Shown in pieces: positions 45,232-56,356 of a DNA stretch of 64,000 nt. The notes beneath the pieces are model-generated. The model made no database searches, was not told where the DNA came from, and worked only from the letters and a program-made list of their open reading frames with translations. The DNA comes from Methylococcales bacterium (GTDB lineage Bacteria; Pseudomonadota; Gammaproteobacteria; Methylococcales; Methylomonadaceae), in NCBI GenBank assembly GCA_028707085.1, contig JAQTUW010000013.1, forward strand, positions 1 through 64,000, given 5' to 3'. How positions within the stretch are numbered: position 1 is the first letter of the stretch; each line of letters begins with the position of its first letter. A program made the translations under genes and the position numbers.

Positions 45232-47133
45232 CTACGAATCCATCTCGACTTCGGCCTGCTGCAAATTTTCCTCCGCCGTCATCCAGGCGATTTCCGCCTG
45301 CTCCAGCGCAGCATCCGCCTGGGCTTTCTGCACCAGCAAACTTTTTAGCCGTTCCTTGCTGTCTTCCGCATAAATTGCCGGATCGGCCAGTTGCTCTTCC
45401 ATCGCCCGTTGTTGCAGGTGAAACTTTTCGACAGCGGCCTCGGTTTGCTTGACGGCATCCAGCAATGGTTTGAGGCGAACGCGCCTGTCCGCTTCCAATC
45501 GGCGCTGATCCTTGCGCGACAGGCCGGCGCCGCTATCGGCTGCCGGAGCCTCGTCGCCGCCTTTCTTCTGTTCGGCCAGCCACAATCTGTAATCGTCCAA
45601 ATCGCCGTCGAACGCCTGAATACCGCCATCCGCCACCAGCAGTAACTGATCTGTCACCGAACGCAGTAAATGCCTGTCATGCGAAACTACCACCAGCGCG
45701 CCTTCATATTCCTGCAAGGCCACACTCAGGGCATGCCGCATTTCCAGGTCAAGATGGTTGGTCGGCTCATCAAGTAATAACAGATTGGGATTTTGATAAA
45801 CCAGCAACGCCAGCACCAGTCTGGCCTTTTCCCCGCCGGAAAACAGTCCTACCGGTTCATTCACCTTATCGCCGCGAAAATCGAAGCCCCCTAGAAAATT
45901 GCGTAAATCCTTTTCCGCCGCCAGCCTGTCCAACTGCTGCAAATGCCATAGCGGGCTTTCCTCCAGCCGCAACTGCTCCAGTTGATGCTGCGCAAAATAA
46001 CCGATATTCAAGGCTTCCGCAGTCTGCAATTTGCCGCTCAGCGCCGCCATCTGCCCGGACAGCACCTTGATGAGGCTGGATTTGCCAGCGCCGTTCGGGC
46101 CAAGCAAACCGATCCTATCCCCCGGAGAAATCGATAGGGACACATTCCTGACCACTACTTTATCGCCATAACCAATGTCTGCATGTTCGATTTTGAGTAG
46201 AGGATTAGGCAATTTGCCGGGCGACGGAAAACTAAAACCGAACGGCGAATCCACATGCGCCTGAGCGATAATTTCCATGCGCTCTAGAGATTTGATTCGG
46301 CTTTGCGCCTGTCTGGCCTTGGTGGCCTGCGCCTTGAAGCGGTCGATAAAACTCTGGATATGAGCAATTTCCCGCTGCTGCTTTTCAAATGCAGATTGCT
46401 GCTGCGCCAGTTTTTCCGCGCGCATCCGCTCGAAATCGGAATAATTGCCGGTATAAATTTCCGCCCGGTTCTGCTCGATATGCACGATATGATCGGTAAT
46501 CGCATCCAGAAAATCGCGGTCATGCGAAATCAGCAACAGGGTGCCTGGGTATTTGCACAGCCAGTCCTGTAGCCAGATCACCGCGTCCAGATCCAGGTGA
46601 TTGGTCGGCTCATCCAACAACAGAACATCTGAACGGCACATCAGCGCCTGAGCCAGATTCAGCCGCATCCGCCAACCGCCGGAAAATGAATTGACCGGAT
46701 GGCTCTGCTGATGAGTGGAAAATCCCAACCCGTTGAGCAGCCGCGAAGCTCTGGACTGGGCGGTATAACCGCCGATATGATCCAGCGCAGCATGCAGTTC
46801 CGCCTGTTTCAGGCCGTCATGCGCCTGTTCCGCGCTATGCAACTGCCGCTGCAACCGCCGCAATTCCATATCGCCATCCAGCACATAATCGATGGCCGAG
46901 CATTCCAGAGCCGGCGTTTCCTGGGCGACATGTGCAATTTCCAGATTGGGCGGCATGGAAAAATCGCCCTCGTCGCTATGCAACTCCCCGCGCACCATGG
47001 CGAACAAACTGGATTTGCCGGCGCCATTGGCCCCAGTCAGACCCACTTTCTGACCCTTATGGATGATGAAGGAGGTCTGGCTGAACAACTGGCGGTTGCC
47101 GCGGCGAATTGCGATATTTTTAAAATTGAGCAT
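45232..47133 (-). CDS. yheS: ABC-F family ATPase (YheS-like)
   Basis: A 633-residue protein with two ATP-binding cassettes and no membrane helices. Walker A GANGAGKSS and GPNGAGKSS, signatures SGGWRMRL and SGGEKARL, and two LLLDEPTNHLD Walker B motifs are present. The P-site linker and the C-terminal coiled coil (about 540-633) match ABC-F translation factors. The N-terminus and the QETPAL segment match E. coli YheS rather than Uup or EttA. These proteins bind the ribosomal E site and relieve stalled translation. It follows trpC at 41 bases. Confidence 0.93.
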   Translation of the reverse strand: MLNFKNIAIRRGNRQLFSQTSFIIHKGQKVGLTGANGAGKSSLFAMVRGELHSDEGDFSMPPNLEIAHVAQETPALECSAIDYVLDGDMELRRLQRQLHSAEQAHDGLKQAELHAALDHIGGYTAQSRASRLLNGLGFSTHQQSHPVNSFSGGWRMRLNLAQALMCRSDVLLLDEPTNHLDLDAVIWLQDWLCKYPGTLLLISHDRDFLDAITDHIVHIEQNRAEIYTGNYSDFERMRAEKLAQQQSAFEKQQREIAHIQSFIDRFKAQATKARQAQSRIKSLERMEIIAQAHVDSPFGFSFPSPGKLPNPLLKIEHADIGYGDKVVVRNVSLSISPGDRIGLLGPNGAGKSSLIKVLSGQMAALSGKLQTAEALNIGYFAQHQLEQLRLEESPLWHLQQLDRLAAEKDLRNFLGGFDFRGDKVNEPVGLFSGGEKARLVLALLVYQNPNLLLLDEPTNHLDLEMRHALSVALQEYEGALVVVSHDRHLLRSVTDQLLLVADGGIQAFDGDLDDYRLWLAEQKKGGDEAPAADSGAGLSRKDQRRLEADRRVRLKPLLDAVKQTEAAVEKFHLQQRAMEEQLADPAIYAEDSKERLKSLLVQKAQADAALEQAEIAWMTAEENLQQAEVEMDS

Positions 47134-47174
47134 GAAACCTATTAATGGCTGTCTCTGTTAAGGGTGGGTGCGGT

Positions 47175-47975
<801 letters not shown>

Positions 47976-48156
47976 GATTATCTGGACAGTTGCTGCGGAC
48001 TAAATTTTGAACATTATAGGCGATAGCGGCCTTTGCCGGAATTTATCCGTATTGACCGGGATGGCCTGACCTTGTCCGGCATGCCTGGATAATCACCGGC
48101 AGGCATTGCCTTTGCGCCCGCCCCGCAACATTGCAAAGGCTCCGGCCCTGAAAACT

Positions 48157-48813
48157 TCAGGCCAATAGCGCCGCGATGATGCCGGTCAGAAAAATGCCGT
48201 CGAAGGTGCCGGCGCCGCCTATGGAAGCGATAGGCGAGCCGAGACCAGAAATATCCTTAAGATGCAGAATGTCGGCTCCCAGCAATACGCCTAGCACCCC
48301 GCAAATATACGCGAACTGGGCTGCGTGAGCAGGATCGAGAGTCAGCGCCAGCGCCGCTGCGACCAGAGGCGCAATGAAAATGGGCATGGCGACGCCGCGG
48401 CCCGGAATCGGCTGGCTGATCTTATAGCTGAGGACGGCCAGCGTCAGAATCGCCAGCACCAGCCTTATTGGCTCAAGCGCCTGCTGGGAAAAAAAGAACA
48501 GGCACAAACCGAGAGGGATCAGACAGCCGCCGACATTGATTGCGATGACAATTTTGCCTTCCCTGATAGGCTGATAAATTTCCCAGGTCGGAGCCTTGCC
48601 GGGAGACTCAACGAAATGGCCGGTTATTTTGGCTTTCAATGCGTAAATCGGCAGGTTGACGCCGCTGCCTATCAGTGTGCCAAGCAGTATCATCAACGAG
48701 CTTTCCGGTGTCAGACCCAGCTTTGAAAAAGCCACTTCCAGCACTTCGATCTGCACCATTGCCACTAAGAACAAAGCAATTAAAAAAAATATCGTCAATG
48801 AAATGACCGGCAT
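48157..48813 (-). CDS. DUF1614 membrane protein
   Basis: A 218-residue protein with about six or seven membrane helices. GSGVNLPIYALK, INVGGCLIPLGLC, PIPGRGVAMPIFIAPLVAA and GGAGTFDGIFLTGIIAALLA are the conserved pattern of DUF1614. No catalytic motif is known. It lies 68 bases downstream of lspA on the same strand and may share its transcript. Confidence 0.82.
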   Translation of the reverse strand: MPVISLTIFFLIALFLVAMVQIEVLEVAFSKLGLTPESSLMILLGTLIGSGVNLPIYALKAKITGHFVESPGKAPTWEIYQPIREGKIVIAINVGGCLIPLGLCLFFFSQQALEPIRLVLAILTLAVLSYKISQPIPGRGVAMPIFIAPLVAAALALTLDPAHAAQFAYICGVLGVLLGADILHLKDISGLGSPIASIGGAGTFDGIFLTGIIAALLA

Positions 48814-48881
48814 GGTTGTCCCCTTAAGCTTTAGTCATAATTATTTTTTTAAGCGCCTGCCGCCTTATCCGGCAGGAACGA

Positions 48882-49349
48882 TCAGACAGCCTTGCGGCCA
48901 CCGCCAATCCCGTCCAGTATCATCAGCCCCACCCCGATGCAAATGGCCGAATCGGCGACATTGAACGCCGGCCAGTGCCATGTCCGGTAATACACATCCA
49001 GAAAATCGATGACATAGCCGTAGGCAATGCGGTCTATCAGATTGCCGACGGCGCCGCCCAGCACCAAGGACAGAGCAATCGCCATCCGGGTTTCATGCGG
49101 CTTCAGTCGCCATAACCAGACGCCGATGACGCTGCTCATGATGATGGCCAGGGCGGCAAACAGCCAGCGCTGCCAGCCGCCGGCCTCGCTGAGCAGACTG
49201 AAGGCGGCGCCGGTATTGTGTACATAAGTCAGATTGAAAAACGGCGATAACGGAATCGATTCATACAGCCGCATGCTACTGTCAACCAGCAGCTTGCTGG
49301 CCTGATCCAGCAGCAGGGTCAACAGCGAAATCCATAACCACTTAAGCAT
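48882..49349 (-). CDS. lspA: Lipoprotein signal peptidase
   Basis: A 155-residue aspartyl peptidase of the inner membrane that cleaves the signal peptide of prolipoproteins after diacylglyceryl transfer. Four helices are seen. NTGAAFSLL, the first catalytic Asp in [18 protein letters not shown], and the second in [11 protein letters not shown] are diagnostic. Its start overlaps the ileS stop by 8 bases, so the ileS-lspA pair is translationally coupled. Confidence 0.96.
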   Translation of the reverse strand: MLKWLWISLLTLLLDQASKLLVDSSMRLYESIPLSPFFNLTYVHNTGAAFSLLSEAGGWQRWLFAALAIIMSSVIGVWLWRLKPHETRMAIALSLVLGGAVGNLIDRIAYGYVIDFLDVYYRTWHWPAFNVADSAICIGVGLMILDGIGGGRKAV

Positions 49350-52173
49350 AATGCCTGGTCTCGCCGTCGCCTACCACGTTTTCCACGCACCGGCCGCACA
49401 GTTCCGGGTGATCAGGATGTTCGCCGATGTCGTAGCGTTGATGCCAGCAGCGTATGCATTTCGGGTATTCGGAAACCCGGACTTTCAGTTTGACCCCTTC
49501 CAGATCGGTGGCGACGGCGTCATCCGGGCAAAATTGCAGGGCGAAAACGCCGGAACCGGAGGTAATGAACACAAAATGCAGTTCATTGCCGAGTTTGTTC
49601 AGCTCGTGAAGGTAGGTTTGGTCGCAATACAGCTCCACTTCGGCATTCAGCGACGCGCCTATGGAACCCTTGCCGCGCAACTGCTCCAGCTCCTTGCTGA
49701 CCGCAGCGCGAACCGCCATGACGCAGCTCCAGGTCTCGCGGTTAATTTCCGCATTGGCGTCCAACGGGAACAGGCCGGTATACCAAGTTTCCAGAAACAC
49801 CGATTCGCTACGCTGGCCGGGAATCGCCTGCCAGATTTCGTCGGCAGTGAAACTGGTGATAGGCGCCAGCCAGCGCACCAGCGCTTCAATCACATGATAC
49901 AGGGCGGTCTGCGCCGAACGCCGCGGCAGACTGTCGTGCCTTGCAGTGTATTGCCTGTCCTTAATGATGTCCAGATAAAAACCGCCCAGATCCAGACTGC
50001 AAAAATTCAATACTTTCTGGTAAATGGCCTGGAACTGATAGCCCAGGTAAGCCTCCTTGATTTCCGCCTGCAACTGCCAGGCTTTGTCCACCACCCAGCG
50101 ATCCAGGGCCAGCAACTCGCCGGCCGGCAGCAGATGTTGCGCCGGATCGAAGCCGTCCAGATTGGAGAGCAGAAAACGGGCGGTATTGCGCAGTCGTCGA
50201 TAGGCGTCGGCAGTGCGTTTCAAAATTTCGTCGGAAACCGACATTTCGCTACGGTAATCGGTTCCGGCCACCCACAGCCGCAACACATCGGCACCCAGCG
50301 ATTTCATCACGGTTTGCGGCAGCACCACATTGCCTCTGGATTTGGACATTTTTTTGCCCTCGGCATCGACGGTGAAGCCGTGAGTGAGCACTTCCCGGTA
50401 AGGGGCGACGCCATTCATCGCCACCGAAGACAACAATGAGGACTGGAACCAGCCGCGATGCTGATCGGAGCCTTCCAGATACAGGTCGGCCGGGAAGTGC
50501 AACTGTTCGCGCCTATCCAGCACCGCGGCATGGGTGACGCCGGAATCGAACCACACATCCAAGGTATCCGCCGCCTTGTCGTAATATTCGGCATCGCCGC
50601 CCAACAGTTCGACGGCATCCATCTCAAACCAGGCATCTATGCCCTGCTGTTCGATGCGTAGCGCAATTTGTTCGATCAGATCCGTGGTGCGCGGGTGAAG
50701 TTCGCCGCTTTCCTTATGGGTGAAGAAGGCAATCGGCACACCCCAGGTACGCTGCCTGGAAATGCACCAGTCCGGACGATTGACGATCATGCTTTCAATT
50801 CTGGCTTCGCCCCATTCGGGTATCCAGTCCACGCGTTTGATTTCGTTCAACGCCGTATCGCGCAAGCCGTTTTTGTCCATGGCGATAAACCATTGCGGCG
50901 TGGCGCGAAAGATAATCGGGGTTTTGTGCCGCCAGCAATGCGGATAACTATGCAGCAAGGCATGGTGGTGCAGCAGCTTGCCGCGTTCGCGCAGCACATC
51001 CAGAACCTTATCGTTGGCGGTAAACACATGCAGTCCGGCAAACAGCTCGGTCGCCGGCAGGAAAACACCGTTATTGCCAACCGGATTATCGATGGGCAAA
51101 CCGTATTTCATGCCCGCCACATAGTCTTCCTGACCGTGGCCGGGAGCGATATGCACCGCGCCGGTACCGGCGTCGGTAGTGACGTGGTCGCTGAGAATGA
51201 CAGGCACCCGACGGTCGTAAAACGGATGTTGCAGCAACTGGTGCTCCAGTGCGCCGCCCTTGCAGTAACCGATGATATGATGTTCGCCTATGCCGTAGCG
51301 TAACACTACATCTTTCAGCAACTGTTCAGCGACCAGCAGCCGTTCGCTATGACCGTCGATTTCACATTGCACCACTGCATATTCAAGATCGGCATTCAGC
51401 GCCACGGCCTGATTGGCGGGCAAAGTCCAGGGAGTGGTAGTCCAGATCACCACCGACAGCGGGCCTTTACCCTCATGATCCAGGGCGTGGTGGCAACAGG
51501 CCATGAAAGCATGCTCGTCGACAACCTGGAAGCGCACATCAATGGCTGGCGAATGTTTGTCCTCATATTCCACTTCCGCTTCCGCCAACGCCGAACCGCA
51601 ATCTGTGCACCAGTGCACCGGTTTTGCGCCCTTGCTGAGGTGGCCTTTGGCGGCAATTCTGCCTAGGGCGCGGACAATGTCGGCTTCAAAAGCAAAGTCC
51701 ATGGTCAAATAAGGGTTTTCCCAGTCACCCAGTACACCCAGACGGATGAACTCTTCCTTCTGAATATTGACCTGTTTTCCGGCGTAGGCGCGACATTCCT
51801 TCCTAAATTCGGCGGCGCTGACCTTGACGCCGGCCTTGCCGACGGATTTTTCCACCATCAGTTCGATAGGCAGGCCGTGGCAATCCCAGCCGGGTACATA
51901 AGGCGCATCGAACCCGTCCATGGTTCGGGATTTGATGATGATGTCCTTCAACACCTTGTTGACGGCGTGGCCGATGTGAATTGCGCCGTTGGCGTAAGGC
52001 GGGCCGTCATGCAGCACGAATTTGGGACGGCCGGCGCAATGTTCCCTGATTTTTTGATACAGCCGGTTTTCGCGCCACTTTTTCAGCATCTCCGGCTCGC
52101 GCTGGGCCAGATTGGCCTTCATGGCAAACTCGGTATTGGGAAGATTCAGGGTTTGTTTATAATCTATGGTCAT
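49342..52173 (-). CDS. ileS: Isoleucyl-tRNA synthetase
   Basis: A 943-residue class I synthetase. The HIGH motif is [11 protein letters not shown], the KMSKS loop is GKKMSKSRG, and GWFQSSLL and the editing-domain [12 protein letters not shown] are conserved. A C-terminal zinc finger (CIRCWHQ then CGRC) marks the bacterial type. It is followed by lspA with an overlap. The ribF gene that often precedes ileS is absent; an RMD1-family gene lies 227 bases upstream. Confidence 0.97.
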   Translation of the reverse strand: MTIDYKQTLNLPNTEFAMKANLAQREPEMLKKWRENRLYQKIREHCAGRPKFVLHDGPPYANGAIHIGHAVNKVLKDIIIKSRTMDGFDAPYVPGWDCHGLPIELMVEKSVGKAGVKVSAAEFRKECRAYAGKQVNIQKEEFIRLGVLGDWENPYLTMDFAFEADIVRALGRIAAKGHLSKGAKPVHWCTDCGSALAEAEVEYEDKHSPAIDVRFQVVDEHAFMACCHHALDHEGKGPLSVVIWTTTPWTLPANQAVALNADLEYAVVQCEIDGHSERLLVAEQLLKDVVLRYGIGEHHIIGYCKGGALEHQLLQHPFYDRRVPVILSDHVTTDAGTGAVHIAPGHGQEDYVAGMKYGLPIDNPVGNNGVFLPATELFAGLHVFTANDKVLDVLRERGKLLHHHALLHSYPHCWRHKTPIIFRATPQWFIAMDKNGLRDTALNEIKRVDWIPEWGEARIESMIVNRPDWCISRQRTWGVPIAFFTHKESGELHPRTTDLIEQIALRIEQQGIDAWFEMDAVELLGGDAEYYDKAADTLDVWFDSGVTHAAVLDRREQLHFPADLYLEGSDQHRGWFQSSLLSSVAMNGVAPYREVLTHGFTVDAEGKKMSKSRGNVVLPQTVMKSLGADVLRLWVAGTDYRSEMSVSDEILKRTADAYRRLRNTARFLLSNLDGFDPAQHLLPAGELLALDRWVVDKAWQLQAEIKEAYLGYQFQAIYQKVLNFCSLDLGGFYLDIIKDRQYTARHDSLPRRSAQTALYHVIEALVRWLAPITSFTADEIWQAIPGQRSESVFLETWYTGLFPLDANAEINRETWSCVMAVRAAVSKELEQLRGKGSIGASLNAEVELYCDQTYLHELNKLGNELHFVFITSGSGVFALQFCPDDAVATDLEGVKLKVRVSEYPKCIRCWHQRYDIGEHPDHPELCGRCVENVVGDGETRHYA

Positions 52174-52400
52174 AATGGATAGTGCGCAACATTCGGGCGT
52201 AAGTTAGGGTATTGCCGCCAGACGAACAGGCAACCGGATGTTCAGGAAAGGTTGCAGCGGTCAGCCGTCTGATTCCATACTCATAGCACCTCGAATTTTG
52301 CCGCCGGCGCGCACTCCCTGTCCAACAGGAGAAAGGCCGTGAATAGATCAATTCGATGTGCGGCGAATATAAATGTAAATCAGGATCGGGGATTCTATCA

Positions 52401-53195
52401 TCAAAGCAGTTTTCCGAAAATCGACATCCCGATTTCCACCACAATCAGCCAGATGATAATCCATTCCAGTATCGAGGAATGCAGATGTTTTTGTTCGTCC
52501 GCCAGCATTTCAAGCAATTCGTGGATGGTTTCCAGTTTTTTCGACAACACATCTGTGCGCTGCCTGATTTCCAGATAATTGGCGGCCATGGAGTAAATGC
52601 CCTGATATTCAGGATGTTCCCAGAAAAACTCCGGCGTATCCAGCAAATCGTAGTTGAGGATGATATCGCTCTTGGTTAAAAACAGCTGCCCGCGGATTTT
52701 AGCCATGGCTTTGCGGTTAAGCTTTATTTTGCCCTCGCGCGCCAACGATTCCGGCAGATGGCTGGTCGCGCGGATGGTGTCGATGGCGTGGCCTTCGAAA
52801 GCCGCCAGCTTGATGGATTGCGCCATGGCGTGCGACATGGCCAGCAACACCTTGGAATCGCTGGATTTCAGCTCAATGTGATCGTACTGGAATCGATCCT
52901 GTTCGCAACCAAATTCGTAACTGAAATTATCTTCCTGCGGGGTGGCGTCCGGTCTGACGGCATACTCCAGCAACAGGGCGTGCAGGCCGCGGCGCTCATC
53001 CAGCGTCATGTTCCAGTGTACGGCCACCCCATACGAAAACACGATGGAGCAACCCTCCTTGTAATCGATGATCAGCGCATTTCTGAATACCTGGGCGCGG
53101 GTGCTATCCAGCAGTTTTTCCCTTAATTCCGAAAAGCGGAAGGATTGGGCCAGACACACGGTCAGGCAATGCTTGATGGTTCGGGTTTGTGGCAT
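52401..53195 (-). CDS. RMD1/DUF155-family membrane-anchored protein
   Basis: A 264-residue protein. IIDYKEGCSIVFSYGVAVHWN, SHAMAQSIKLAAFE and DILNYDLLDTPEFFWEHPE-like segments (about 170-200) mark the RMD1/DUF155 family. A long helix (about 205-240) leads to a single C-terminal membrane helix (about 242-260), the tail-anchored layout of these proteins. In yeast and humans the family acts at mitochondria; bacterial function is unclear. It is alone on the strand, divergent from aroG. Confidence 0.82.
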   Translation of the reverse strand: MPQTRTIKHCLTVCLAQSFRFSELREKLLDSTRAQVFRNALIIDYKEGCSIVFSYGVAVHWNMTLDERRGLHALLLEYAVRPDATPQEDNFSYEFGCEQDRFQYDHIELKSSDSKVLLAMSHAMAQSIKLAAFEGHAIDTIRATSHLPESLAREGKIKLNRKAMAKIRGQLFLTKSDIILNYDLLDTPEFFWEHPEYQGIYSMAANYLEIRQRTDVLSKKLETIHELLEMLADEQKHLHSSILEWIIIWLIVVEIGMSIFGKLL

Positions 53196-53398
53196 AGTGG
53201 TTTACTCTGGGCGCAAAAAGCATCGGTTTGCAACACTGGCATTCATTATATTTGCCCGGCGGTTCCCGTTATATCCCCTTATGCCGCCCTGTTCCGGCGG
53301 GGAGAGAAAACAATGGAGCCGAAATTTGCAGAGCAATGCGTATAAATTGGTTAGAATAGCGGTTTCCGTCCATCTATTAAAGCCACAAACCAAGTGTC

Positions 53399-54478
53399 AT
53401 GCAAACAAACTATAACACCGATGATTTAAGAATTAGTGAAACCAAGGAAGTGGTCGCGCCGATTCAGGTTCACGATGAGATTCCGATGACCGACGCCGCC
53501 GCCGACACAATTCTGAAAACCAGAGCGGCTATCCACAAGATACTGGCTGGCGAAGATGATCGTTTGCTGGTGGTGATTGGTCCCTGTTCGATTCACGACA
53601 CGCAGGCTGCCGTTGAATATGCCCGGCGTCTCAAGGTAATCAGTGACGAGTTGCAGCAGAACCTGCTGATCGTCATGCGGGTGTATTTTGAAAAGCCGCG
53701 CACCACGGTGGGCTGGAAAGGCTTGATAAACGATCCCGATCTCAATTCCAGTTTCAACATCAACAAAGGCTTACGGGTGGCGCGGCGGTTGTTGCTGGAT
53801 GTCAACAACCTGGGCATGCCTGCGGCGACCGAATATCTGGATTTGATTACTCCGCAATATGTATCCGACTTGATTTCCTGGGGGGCGATAGGAGCAAGAA
53901 CCACAGAAAGTCAGGTGCATCGAGAGCTGTCCTCCGGTTTGTCCTGTCCGGTCGGTTTTAAAAACGCCACCGATGGCGGCATCAAGATCGCAATCGACGC
54001 TCTGAACGCCGGACGCAGTCCGCACCATTTTCTGTCCGTGACCAAGGAAGGGCGCACAGCCATTTTCTCCTCCAGAGGCAATGAAGACGTGCATATCATT
54101 CTGCGCGGCGGCAATGACAAACCCAACTATGACGCCGTCAGCGTCGAACAGGTTGCCGAGGGTCTGGAAGCCGCCGGATTGCGGCCCAATATCATGATCG
54201 ACTTCAGCCACGCCAACTGTCTCAAGCAATACCAACGGCAACTGGTGGCCGCCGAAGATGTCGGCGAACAGATTGCCGGCGGCGATATTCGCATCATGGG
54301 CGCCATGGCGGAAAGCAATCTCAAGGCCGGCCGCCAGGACGTGGAGGAAGGCAAGGAACTGGTATATGGGCAAAGTATTACCGATCCCTGCCTGGGCTGG
54401 GAAGATAGCGTCAAATTACTGAACAATCTGGCCGTCGCCGTGCAACGCCGCCGCGCCGTTTTACAAAGCAAGGTTTAA
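53399..54478 (+). CDS. aroG: 3-deoxy-7-phosphoheptulonate synthase (class I, AroG type)
   Basis: A 359-residue DAHP synthase that condenses PEP and erythrose 4-phosphate, the first step of the shikimate pathway. VVIGPCSIHDTQAA, VYFEKPRTTVGWKG, ARTTESQVHRELSSG, FKNATDG and DFSHANC are conserved, including the metal-binding Cys. The N-terminal extension required for feedback control in E. coli enzymes is present, but which amino acid inhibits cannot be told. It is followed after 3 bases by the thiazole synthase fusion. Confidence 0.95.
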   Translation: MQTNYNTDDLRISETKEVVAPIQVHDEIPMTDAAADTILKTRAAIHKILAGEDDRLLVVIGPCSIHDTQAAVEYARRLKVISDELQQNLLIVMRVYFEKPRTTVGWKGLINDPDLNSSFNINKGLRVARRLLLDVNNLGMPAATEYLDLITPQYVSDLISWGAIGARTTESQVHRELSSGLSCPVGFKNATDGGIKIAIDALNAGRSPHHFLSVTKEGRTAIFSSRGNEDVHIILRGGNDKPNYDAVSVEQVAEGLEAAGLRPNIMIDFSHANCLKQYQRQLVAAEDVGEQIAGGDIRIMGAMAESNLKAGRQDVEEGKELVYGQSITDPCLGWEDSVKLLNNLAVAVQRRRAVLQSKV

Positions 54479-54481
54479 AGC

Positions 54482-55459
54482 ATGAACATACAGGTCAATG
54501 GCGACAAGCGCGAATATGGCGAAGACTGCACCGTCGCGGACGTGATAGCCGATCTGGGACTGACCGGCAAACGAATTGCGGTGGAACTGAACAGGGAAAT
54601 TCTGCCTTTCAACCAGTTCGCCAGCCAGCGCCTGCACGAAGCCGACCGCCTGGAAATCGTACAGGCCATAGGCGGCGGGCAGGACGATTATTTTACCCTG
54701 GCCGGAAAAAACTATCGTTCCCGGCTGCTGGTGGGAACCGGCAAATACAAGGATCTGGAAGAAACCCGGCTGGCCATCGAAGCCAGCGGCGCGGAAATCG
54801 TCACCGTGGCCATACGCCGCACCAATATCGGCCAGAATCCCGGCGAACCCAATTTGCTGGATGTGGTTTCACCGGACAAATACACCATACTGCCCAATAC
54901 CGCCGGCTGTTATACCACCGAAGATGCGGTAAGAACCTGTCGTCTGGCGCGGGAGCTGCTGGGCGGGCATAACCTGGTCAAACTGGAAGTGCTGGCCGAT
55001 CAGCTCACGCTGTTTCCGGATGTCGCCGAAACGCTGATTGCCGCGAAAACGCTGGTCAAGGATGGCTTTGAGGTCATGGTTTACACCAATGACGATCCCA
55101 TCGCCGCAAAACGCCTGGAAGACATAGGCTGCGTGGCTGTGATGCCTCTGGCCGCACCTATTGGTTCCGGGCTGGGCATCCGTAATCCTTATAATATCTT
55201 GACCATCGTCGAAAACGCCCGGGTGCCGATTCTGGTTGACGCCGGAGTGGGAACCGCTTCCGATGCCGCGATCGCCATGGAGCTGGGTTGCGACGGGGTG
55301 TTGATGAACACCGCGATTGCCGCCGCCAAAAATCCGCTGCTGATGGCCAGCGCCATGAAAAAAGGCATAGAAGCCGGGCGCGAGGCTTATCTGGCCGGAC
55401 GCATGCCTCGCAAACGTTTTGCCTCGGCGTCTTCGCCGATCGATGGTCTGTTTTTGTAA
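54482..55459 (+). CDS. thiG: ThiS-ThiG fusion: sulfur carrier protein and thiazole synthase
   Basis: A 325-residue protein. Residues 1-65 are a complete ThiS (ubiquitin-like, with [13 protein letters not shown] and EIVQAIGGG), and residues from about 70 are a full ThiG. The ThiG part has the Schiff-base Lys in [20 protein letters not shown] and [18 protein letters not shown]. ThiS normally ends with its reactive Gly-Gly, which is thiocarboxylated to donate sulfur; here that glycine run is followed at once by QDDYFTLAG. The carrier could act only if cleaved or if another ThiS exists. No stop separates the parts. It lies 3 bases after aroG. Confidence 0.93.
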   Translation: MNIQVNGDKREYGEDCTVADVIADLGLTGKRIAVELNREILPFNQFASQRLHEADRLEIVQAIGGGQDDYFTLAGKNYRSRLLVGTGKYKDLEETRLAIEASGAEIVTVAIRRTNIGQNPGEPNLLDVVSPDKYTILPNTAGCYTTEDAVRTCRLARELLGGHNLVKLEVLADQLTLFPDVAETLIAAKTLVKDGFEVMVYTNDDPIAAKRLEDIGCVAVMPLAAPIGSGLGIRNPYNILTIVENARVPILVDAGVGTASDAAIAMELGCDGVLMNTAIAAAKNPLLMASAMKKGIEAGREAYLAGRMPRKRFASASSPIDGLFL

Positions 55460-55493
55460 GTCAACAGCCTGCTTTGTCCATGTTCCATGACAT

Positions 55494-55515
55494 CATCCTG
55501 ATCGGGATGTTTTTT
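55494..55515 (+). terminator. Probable rho-independent terminator of the aroG-thiG unit
   Basis: CATCC (55494-55498) and GGATG (55505-55509) enclose TGATCG and are followed by six T. It starts 35 bases after the thiG stop. The 5-bp stem is short, so termination may be partial. Confidence 0.5.
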
Positions 55516-55656
55516 CCATGATACGGAAAAGCACAACCTGCCTCATATCCATGCTAAATATCAAGGTAAAGCGGCGCCGGCTGGGGAACAGAACTTTTAA
55601 ATTTATCCACTTGATTACAATAAATTCGACAATATCCGTCATACGGGTTTTTCCTC

Positions 55657-56346
55657 ATGTCCGAACCGCATAAGATCGATCCCGCCAGAATCCGCAGTTT
55701 TATCCGCCGCCAGGGCAGGGCTACCGTCGGCCAAAAACTGGCGCTGGAAAGCTACTGGCACAAATACTGTCTGCCGCCCGAACTGCCGTTCGACATGGCA
55801 GCGGCTTTCGGCCGCCAGGCGCCGCTGATCGTGGAAATCGGTTTCGGCAATGGCGCCAGTCTGGCGGAGATGGCCGCCGCCAATCCCGATGTCAATTATC
55901 TGGGTGTGGAAGTGCACAGGCCAGGCATCGGTCATCTACTAATGTTGCTGGAGCAGCGCAGCATCGGCAACGTCCGGATTTATCACCATGACGCCATCGA
56001 GATTCTGGAGCAGAAAATTCCCGATCACAGTCTGGCAGGCGTACATCTGTTTTTCCCCGATCCCTGGCAAAAACGCCGCCATCACAAACGCCGTATCGTG
56101 CGTCCGGCCTTCGTGGAATTGCTATATAAAAAACTGGCCGCAGACGGTTATTTTCATGCCGCCACCGATTGGGAAAATTACGCCAAACATATGCTGGGAG
56201 TGCTGGCGACTGGGCAAGGCTTGCGCAACACCAGCCCCGACAACCAGTTTTGCCCGCGCCCGGCATACCGGCCCCTGACCAATTTCGAGAATCGGGGGCT
56301 AGGGCTGGGGCATGGGGTGTGGGATCTGATTTTCCGTAAAGTTTAA
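55657..56346 (+). CDS. trmB: tRNA (guanine-N7-)-methyltransferase
   Basis: A 229-residue SAM-dependent methyltransferase for G46 in the tRNA variable loop. The SAM motif VEIGFGNGASLAEMA lies near residue 47, GVEVHRPGIG follows, and FFPDPWQKRRHHKRRIV is the catalytic and tRNA-binding signature. The C-terminus has PLTNFENRG. A flippase gene follows by 10 bases. Confidence 0.96.
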   Translation: MSEPHKIDPARIRSFIRRQGRATVGQKLALESYWHKYCLPPELPFDMAAAFGRQAPLIVEIGFGNGASLAEMAAANPDVNYLGVEVHRPGIGHLLMLLEQRSIGNVRIYHHDAIEILEQKIPDHSLAGVHLFFPDPWQKRRHHKRRIVRPAFVELLYKKLAADGYFHAATDWENYAKHMLGVLATGQGLRNTSPDNQFCPRPAYRPLTNFENRGLGLGHGVWDLIFRKV

Positions 56347-56356
56347 GCCGTTTCCC

